Assembly (NCBI RefSeq): GCF_019458805.1 | Contig: NZ_JAIBOA010000010.1 | Coordinates: 186,001-250,000 of the forward strand | Length of the DNA: 64,000 nt | Source: Actinomadura parmotrematis | Lineage (GTDB): Bacteria > Actinomycetota > Actinomycetes > Streptosporangiales > Streptosporangiaceae | Direction of reading: 5' to 3' | Shown here: one piece after another, positions 59,193 to 64,000 of the stretch | How the letters are laid out: each line of letters opens with the position of its first letter | How positions within the stretch are numbered: position 1 is the first letter of the stretch | Made by a program: the position numbers and the translations under genes | Notes under the pieces: generated by a model | Told to the model about the DNA's origin: nothing | Database searches by the model: none | What the model saw: the letters and a program-made list of their open reading frames with translations, nothing else

Positions 59193-60629
59193 ATGAGCAG
59201 CACCAGCCCCTTCTTCATCAACGGCGCTCCCGCCGCCGGGCAGGGCGGCGGGACCGTCGAGGTCCGCAGCCCCGGCACCGGCGAGCGGGTCGGCGCGATC
59301 CCGGCGGCGTCGGCCGCCGACGTGGACGCCGCGGTGCGCGCGGCCCGCGCCGCGCAGCCCGCCTGGGCGTCCACCAACGTGTGGGAGCGCGCCGAGCTGT
59401 GCCACCGCATCGGCGACGAGCTCGGCGAGCGGGTGGACGAGCTGGCGCGGCTGCAGAGCCTGGAGCAGGGCAAGCCGCTGGCGGAGTCGGTCGCCGACAT
59501 CGAGGAGGCCGCCAAGCTGTTCCACCTGCACGCCGAGGACGCGGTGCGGCTGCACGGCGAGACGATGCCCTCGACCGACTCGCGCAAGCGGATGTTCACC
59601 TTCCACCGCCCGGTCGGCACCTGGGCGATCATCACGCCGTGGAACTTCCCGCTGCTGATGATGGCCGAGTTCGTCGCGCCCGGCCTCGCCACCGGCAACG
59701 CGCACGTCGTCAAGCCGCCGGAGAACACCCCGCTGACGGTGCTGAAGGCCATGGAGGCGTTCGAGGCGGCGGGCGTCCCGGCCGGGCTGGTCAACATCAT
59801 GCCCGGCGGCGGGCAGGCCGGCGAGGCGCTGGTGACGCACGACGGCATCGACGCGATCGGCTTCATCGGGTCCTCGGCCACCGGCGCGCGCATCCAGGCC
59901 GCGGCCGGGCTGAAGCGCTCGGTCATGGAGTGCTCGGGCAACGGCCCGGTCGTCGTGCTCGCCGACGCCGACCTGGACGCCGCCGCCCGCGCCGCCGTCG
60001 ACGGCGCCTACCTCTGCGCGGGGCAGGTGTGCTGCGCCACCGAGCGCGTCGTCGTGCACGCCGACGTGCACGACGCGTTCGTGGAGGCGCTGCTGCGCGA
60101 GGCCGGCCGCGTCGTGCTCGGCGACCCGTTCGACGCCGAGACCAACCTGGGGCCGCTGAACAACGAGGGCGTGGCCGCCAAGATGGACCGGCACATGGCC
60201 GACGCCCGCGAGCGCGGCGCGCGGATCCTGGCGGGCGGCGGGCGCCGCTCGGGCATGCCGACCGACCTGTACTACGAGTTCACCGTCGTGGACGCGGTGC
60301 CCGAGGACAGCCTGCTGTCGCGCGAGGAGTCGTTCGGCCCCGTCGTGCCGGTCATCACCGGCCGCGACGACGACGACCTGCTGCGCATCGCCAACGACGA
60401 CAAGCTCGGCCTCCAGGGCGCGGTGTTCACCCGCGACATGGGCAAGGCGTTCCGGTTCATGGAGGAGATGGCCGTCGGCCAGGTCGTCGTCAACGACAGC
60501 AACTCCTGGTGGGACGTCAACATGCCGTTCGGCGGCGCGGGCGGCCGCGGCACCGGCTGGGGCCGCATCGGCGGCAAGTGGACGCTGCTGGACATGACCG
60601 ACGTCCGCACCGGCGTCATCAGCGTCTGA
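59193..60629 (+). CDS. NAD(P)-dependent aldehyde dehydrogenase (succinate-semialdehyde/aminobutyraldehyde type)
   Basis: 478 residues. NAD-site ITPWNFPLLMMAEFVAPGLA and GFIGSSATGARI. The general base Glu (about 247) is in SVMECSGNGPVVV, where most family members read ELGG. The catalytic Cys (about 280) is in GQVCCATERVVV. EESFGPVVPVI is normal. It should oxidise an amine-derived aldehyde made by the adjacent FAD oxidase. The C-terminal GGAGGRGTGWGRIGG differs from the common GGxKxSGxGRExG. Confidence 0.9.
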   Translation: MSSTSPFFINGAPAAGQGGGTVEVRSPGTGERVGAIPAASAADVDAAVRAARAAQPAWASTNVWERAELCHRIGDELGERVDELARLQSLEQGKPLAESVADIEEAAKLFHLHAEDAVRLHGETMPSTDSRKRMFTFHRPVGTWAIITPWNFPLLMMAEFVAPGLATGNAHVVKPPENTPLTVLKAMEAFEAAGVPAGLVNIMPGGGQAGEALVTHDGIDAIGFIGSSATGARIQAAAGLKRSVMECSGNGPVVVLADADLDAAARAAVDGAYLCAGQVCCATERVVVHADVHDAFVEALLREAGRVVLGDPFDAETNLGPLNNEGVAAKMDRHMADARERGARILAGGGRRSGMPTDLYYEFTVVDAVPEDSLLSREESFGPVVPVITGRDDDDLLRIANDDKLGLQGAVFTRDMGKAFRFMEEMAVGQVVVNDSNSWWDVNMPFGGAGGRGTGWGRIGGKWTLLDMTDVRTGVISV

Positions 60630-60706
60630 CGCCCTCCCCCGGGCCGGCCGCCCGGCGCCGGCCCGGGGACCTCCCGCCCCGCTCCCGCCGCACCCCCCGA
60701 GGACCG

Positions 60707-62110
60707 ATGAACCCCACCGCCCCGCACCGCTCCCGGCTCGGCGGCGCCGCCCCGACGCCGTTCTGGCTGGACCGCCCGGACCGGCCCGCGCCGCTGCCCC
60801 GGCTCACCGCCGACACCCGCTGCGACCTCGCCGTCGTCGGCGGCGGCTACACCGGCCTGTGGACGGCGCTGCTCGCCAAGCGCCGCCGGCCCGGCCTGGA
60901 CGTCCTGGTCGTCGAGCAGCGGACCTGCGGGCACGCCGCCAGCGGCCGCAACGGCGGGTTCTGCTCGCCGAGCATCACCCACGGCCTGGCCAACGGCGCC
61001 GAGCGTTGGCCGGACGAGATCGGCGACCTGCAGCGGCTCGGCATGGCCAACTTCGCGGCCATGGAACGCGACCTGGAGACCTACGGGATCGACTGCGGGT
61101 TCGTCCGGTCGGGCAAGGTGTCGCTCGCCGCCACCCCTTGGCAGGAGCGGGCCCTGCGGCAGGGCGCCGAGCTGGCGCGCCGCCACGGCGAGCGCGCCGA
61201 GTTCCTGGAGGGCGCCGAGCTGCGCGCCTACGTCGACTCGCCGCTCTGGTCGTCGGGCCTGCTGCTGCGCGACTACGCCCTGCTGGACCCGGTGCGGCTG
61301 GTGGACGGCCTGCGCCGGGCGTGCCTGGACGCCGGCGTCCGCATCGCCGAGAACACCGAGGTCACCGGCCTGCACGCGCCCCGGCGCGGCCGCGTCCGGC
61401 TGCGCACCCCCTACGCCGAGGTGGCGGCGGTTCAGGTGGCGCTCGCCACGAACGTGTACCGGCCGCTGCTGAGGCGGCTGCGCCTCAGCTGGATCCCCGT
61501 CTACGACTACGCGCTGGTCACCGAGCCGCTCAGCGAGGAGCGGCTCGCCGAGATCGGCTGGACGGGCGACCACGGGCTGTCCGACGCCGGCAACCAGTTC
61601 CACTACTTCCGCAAGACCGCCGACGACCGCATCCTGTGGGGCGGCTACGACGCCGTCTACCACTGGGGCGGCCCGGTGGACGAGGCGCTCACCCAGCGGC
61701 CGGAGACCTTCGACGTCCTCGCCGCGCAGTTCGCCGAGGCGTTCCCGTCGCTGGCGGACGTCGCGTTCACCCACGCGTGGGGCGGGATCATCGACTCCAC
61801 GACCCGGTTCGCGATGTTCGCCGGGACGGCGTCGGGCGGCCGGATCGGCTACGCGCTCGGCTTCACCGGGCTCGGCGTCTCGGCCACCCGGTTCGGCGCC
61901 GAGGCGATGCTGGACCTGCTGGCCGGCCGCGCCACCGAGCGCACCCGCCCGGCGATGATCCGCCGGCCGCCGGTGCCGTTCCCGCCCGAGCCGGTCCGCT
62001 ACCTCGGCGTGCAGGCGACCCGCCGGTCGCTGGACCGCGAGGACCGCACCGGCCGCCGCGACGCCTGGCTGCGGCTGCTGGACCGCCTCGGGCTCGGGTT
62101 CGACTCCTGA
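60707..62110 (+). CDS. FAD-dependent amine oxidase (PuuB / DAO family)
   Basis: 467 residues. FAD motif CDLAVVGGGYTGLWTALLAK (GxGxxG, about 39-58), then RTCGHAASGRNGGFCSPSIT, the conserved SGRNGG block. HYFRKTADDRILWGGYDAVY and ITHAWGG-like FTHAWGGIIDST are typical of gamma-glutamylputrescine oxidase-like DAO proteins. It yields the aldehyde for the dehydrogenase upstream. It ends with a charged C-terminus. Confidence 0.9.
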   Translation: MNPTAPHRSRLGGAAPTPFWLDRPDRPAPLPRLTADTRCDLAVVGGGYTGLWTALLAKRRRPGLDVLVVEQRTCGHAASGRNGGFCSPSITHGLANGAERWPDEIGDLQRLGMANFAAMERDLETYGIDCGFVRSGKVSLAATPWQERALRQGAELARRHGERAEFLEGAELRAYVDSPLWSSGLLLRDYALLDPVRLVDGLRRACLDAGVRIAENTEVTGLHAPRRGRVRLRTPYAEVAAVQVALATNVYRPLLRRLRLSWIPVYDYALVTEPLSEERLAEIGWTGDHGLSDAGNQFHYFRKTADDRILWGGYDAVYHWGGPVDEALTQRPETFDVLAAQFAEAFPSLADVAFTHAWGGIIDSTTRFAMFAGTASGGRIGYALGFTGLGVSATRFGAEAMLDLLAGRATERTRPAMIRRPPVPFPPEPVRYLGVQATRRSLDREDRTGRRDAWLRLLDRLGLGFDS

Positions 62111-62163
62111 CCCGGCATGATGGTGCGCCGGACCGACCACGACCCGAAGGGCGGAACGCCGCG

Positions 62164-62694
62164 ATGGGCAGCACCAGCGCCGGCCGGCTCGACGACATCG
62201 ACCAGCGGATCATCGCGATCCTGCAGGCCGACGGCCGCCGGCCCTACAGCCAGATCGCCGAGGACCTGGCGATCCCCGCCTCCTCGGTCCGCTACCGGGT
62301 GCAGCGGCTGGAGGAGACCGGCGTCCTGCAGATCGTCGGCATCGCCAACCCGCTGACGATCGGCTTCGACCGGTTCGCGATGGTCGGCCTGCGGGTGCGG
62401 CCCGGCACCGCCCCCGAGGTGTGCCGGGCGCTGCGCGAGCTCCCCGAGACCTCCTACGTGATCATGACGGCGGGCGGCTACGACGTGATGGCCGAGGTGA
62501 TCTGCCGCGACACCGAGCACTTCACCGACCTGATGAACCGCCGCCTGCACCTGATCGACGGCGTGGTGTCGACCGACTCGTTCTTCGTGCTGGAGGTGCA
62601 CAAGCTCGCCTACGGCTGGGGCGTCGGCGAGGTCGAGACCGGGCTGCCGAACGCCCCCGAGCCCCCGCGCGAGGCCGGCCTCGACCAGCGCTGA
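62164..62694 (+). CDS. Lrp/AsnC family transcriptional regulator
   Basis: 176 residues. The HTH is LDDIDQRIIAILQADGRRPY, SQIAEDLAIPASSVRYRVQRL. The RAM/ACT-like domain includes FAMVGLRVRPGT and YVIMTAGGYDVMAEVICRD, with GG-D residues typical of amino-acid sensing. It probably regulates the divergent permease and the aldehyde dehydrogenase/oxidase genes just upstream. ATG follows GGGCGGAACGCCGCG. Confidence 0.93.
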   Translation: MGSTSAGRLDDIDQRIIAILQADGRRPYSQIAEDLAIPASSVRYRVQRLEETGVLQIVGIANPLTIGFDRFAMVGLRVRPGTAPEVCRALRELPETSYVIMTAGGYDVMAEVICRDTEHFTDLMNRRLHLIDGVVSTDSFFVLEVHKLAYGWGVGEVETGLPNAPEPPREAGLDQR

Positions 62695-62711
62695 CGCCGC
62701 CGCCCGCCGCG

Positions 62712-63167
62712 TCAGGCGAGCGGCACGGGCGTCCCGTGCTCGTCCCGGGGCCGGGGGCCGAGGATGCGGCGGTCCCGCTCGTCGATCGGCACGTCGTTGA
62801 TGCTCGCCTCGCGGCGGCGCATCAGGCCCCCGGCGTCGAACTCCCACAGCTCGTTGCCGTAGCTGCGCCACCACCGGCCCGAGGCGTCGTGCCACTCGTA
62901 CTGGAAGCGCACGGCGATCCGGTCGTCGCCGTAGGCCCACAGCTCCTTGCGCAGGGCGTAGTCGAGTTCGCGCTCCCATTTCGCGGTGAGGAAGCGCTCG
63001 ATCTCCTCCCGGCCGGTGAGGAAGGTGTCACGGTTCCGCCAGACCGAGTCGGGCGTGTAGGCGAGGGCCACCCTCGCCGGGTCGCGGGTGTTCCACGCGT
63101 CCTCGGCGGCCTGGACCTTGGCGCGGGCGCCGGCTTCGGTGAAGGGCGGTACGGGCGGGCGGGTCAT
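62712..63167 (-). CDS. DUF1348 (NTF2-like) protein
   Basis: 151 residues: KVQAAEDAWNTRDPARVALA, then TPDSVWRNRDTFLTGREEIERF, LDYALRKELWAY and RFQYEWHDASGRWWRSYGNE. This is the SnoaL/NTF2-like DUF1348 pattern. Small alpha+beta barrel enzyme of unknown reaction. It converges on the Lrp gene with a 17-bp gap. Confidence 0.92.
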   Translation of the reverse strand: MTRPPVPPFTEAGARAKVQAAEDAWNTRDPARVALAYTPDSVWRNRDTFLTGREEIERFLTAKWERELDYALRKELWAYGDDRIAVRFQYEWHDASGRWWRSYGNELWEFDAGGLMRRREASINDVPIDERDRRILGPRPRDEHGTPVPLA

Positions 63168-63261
63168 GGGTTCCTCCGTGGGAGCCGTCGGTCGTGTGCC
63201 CCCATGCTGGCGGCCCGCGCCGGCGCCCAGCCATGGCCGTCCGGCCTAGAATCCCTCGTAT

Positions 63262-64000
63262 ATGGACATCGCGGTGCTCGCCTACGACGGCGTGCGGCTC
63301 CTGGACGTCACCGGGCCGCTGGAGGTCTTCAGCACGGCGGCGCGCTTCGGCGTCCCGTACACGGTGCGGCTCTGCTCGCCGGACGGCGGGCCGGTCGCCA
63401 CCTCGGCGGGCGTCCGGCTGGAGACCGCCGCGCCGCCCGCCCGCGCCCACACCCTCATCGTCCCCGGCACGCCCGAGCTGCCCGCCGGGCGGCCGCCCGC
63501 GCGGGTGGTCGAGACGGTCGCCGGGTTCCGGGCGGAGCGGTACGCGTCGGTCTGCACGGGCGCGTTCGTCCTCGCCGAGGCGGGCCTCCTGGACGGCCGC
63601 CGTGCCACCACCCATTGGCGCCACGCGGCCGCGCTGGCCCGGCGGTACCCGTCGGTCGAGGTCGAGCCGGACGCCGTCTACGTCCGGTCCGGCGCCGTCC
63701 TCACGTCCGCCGGGGTCAGCGCGGGCGTCGACCTGTCGCTGGCCCTGGTGGAGGACGACGCGGGGGCCGGGCCGGCGAGGGACGTCGCCCGCGATCTCGT
63801 GGTGTTCCTGCGGCGCCCCGGCGGGCAGTCGCAGTTCTCGGTCGCGGCGCGCACGCCGTCCCCCTCTCACGCGGCGCTCGGCGAGCTCGTGCGCGAGGTC
63901 GCGGCCGCGCCCGCGGCCGACCACTCCCTGGCGGCGATGGCGGGACGCGCCGGGCTGAGCGTCCGCCACCTGACCCGGCTGTTCCACCGGCAGATCGGAT
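63262..64000 (+). CDS. GlxA-type regulator: DJ-1/PfpI domain plus AraC HTH (cut by window end)
   Basis: First 246 codons only. The N-terminal DJ-1/PfpI domain starts MDIAVLAYDGVRLLDVTGPL, and the nucleophile-like Cys is in ASVCTGAFVLAEAGLLDGRR with ATTHWRHAAAL after it. The AraC HTH begins near residue 215 (SLAAMAGRAGLSVRHLTRLF) and is cut. GlxA-type regulators respond to small metabolites. TAGAAT nine bases before the ATG hints at a short or absent leader. Confidence 0.92.
   Translation, partial: MDIAVLAYDGVRLLDVTGPLEVFSTAARFGVPYTVRLCSPDGGPVATSAGVRLETAAPPARAHTLIVPGTPELPAGRPPARVVETVAGFRAERYASVCTGAFVLAEAGLLDGRRATTHWRHAAALARRYPSVEVEPDAVYVRSGAVLTSAGVSAGVDLSLALVEDDAGAGPARDVARDLVVFLRRPGGQSQFSVAARTPSPSHAALGELVREVAAAPAADHSLAAMAGRAGLSVRHLTRLFHRQIG

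Overview
The window is very GC-rich and codes almost wall to wall, with GTG starts, 4-base stop/start overlaps and few Shine-Dalgarno-free gaps. Several families point to a filamentous actinobacterium: paired DUF5753-type XRE regulators with DUF397 proteins, an F420-dependent luciferase-like oxidoreductase, a DUF574-type methyltransferase, a PknB-type kinase, and a DnaE2 polymerase behind a LexA-type SOS box. The best guess is an Actinomadura-like member of the Streptosporangiales. This is an inference from gene content; there is no rRNA in the window.

Layout. 0-3 kb (-): a cobalamin riboswitch and a cobalt-chelation/corrinoid operon (chelatase ChlI/ChlD fusion, cobO, start of cobB). 3-11 kb: a TetR regulator, a first HATPase / XRE / DUF397 locus, a KstR-box-linked F420 oxidoreductase, a 30-codon ORF coupled to an SDR, an epimerase, an EF-hand protein and two methyltransferases. 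11-15.5 kb: serine hydrolase, LysE exporter, an autoregulated hydrolase-MarR operon, and a divergent ArsR/MFS pair. 15.5-21.3 kb: a lower-GC accessory stretch with a HEAT-like protein, PadR, DUF1963, and a second HATPase / XRE locus followed by four tandem DUF397 genes. 21.3-28 kb: GNAT, an ABC transporter whose permease is frameshifted, a two-component system, and a 14-bp minisatellite. 28-34 kb: dnaE2 with DUF6504 and an SOS box, a folded inverted-repeat element, TetR and a receptor-like Ser/Thr kinase. 34-43.7 kb: hydrolase, a papain-fold toxin / Imm35 pair, NmrA/LysR, LysE, a NodB-like protein and an acyl-CoA ligase. 43.8-48 kb: DUF1444, cobQ-cobD-APH and tRNA-Arg(TCT). 48-53.4 kb: MarR-MFS, DUF1330, an unknown membrane protein, otsB, and a DUF5997 / SBD-only LysR pair. 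53.4-57.1 kb: a PIN / XRE-ImmA toxin-antitoxin pair next to a decayed type ISP-like restriction enzyme. 57.1-64 kb: an amine/GABA-type catabolic block (permease, cupin, aldehyde dehydrogenase, FAD amine oxidase, Lrp regulator), DUF1348, and a GlxA-type regulator cut by the window end.

How parts work together. The two cobalamin loci (0-2.8 kb and 44.5-47 kb) supply different steps of one pathway, but only the first shows a B12 riboswitch. Many regulator genes sit next to perfect inverted repeats that look like their own operators (MarR, ArsR, PadR, LysR). At least four genes have a TANNNT element exactly six bases before the start codon, the layout of leaderless transcripts. The most unusual items are the exact 189-bp tandem DUF397 array, the exact-phase 14-bp minisatellite, the branched inverted-repeat element near 31.9 kb, the papain-fold toxin with its immunity gene, and the toxin-antitoxin pair beside a broken restriction enzyme.
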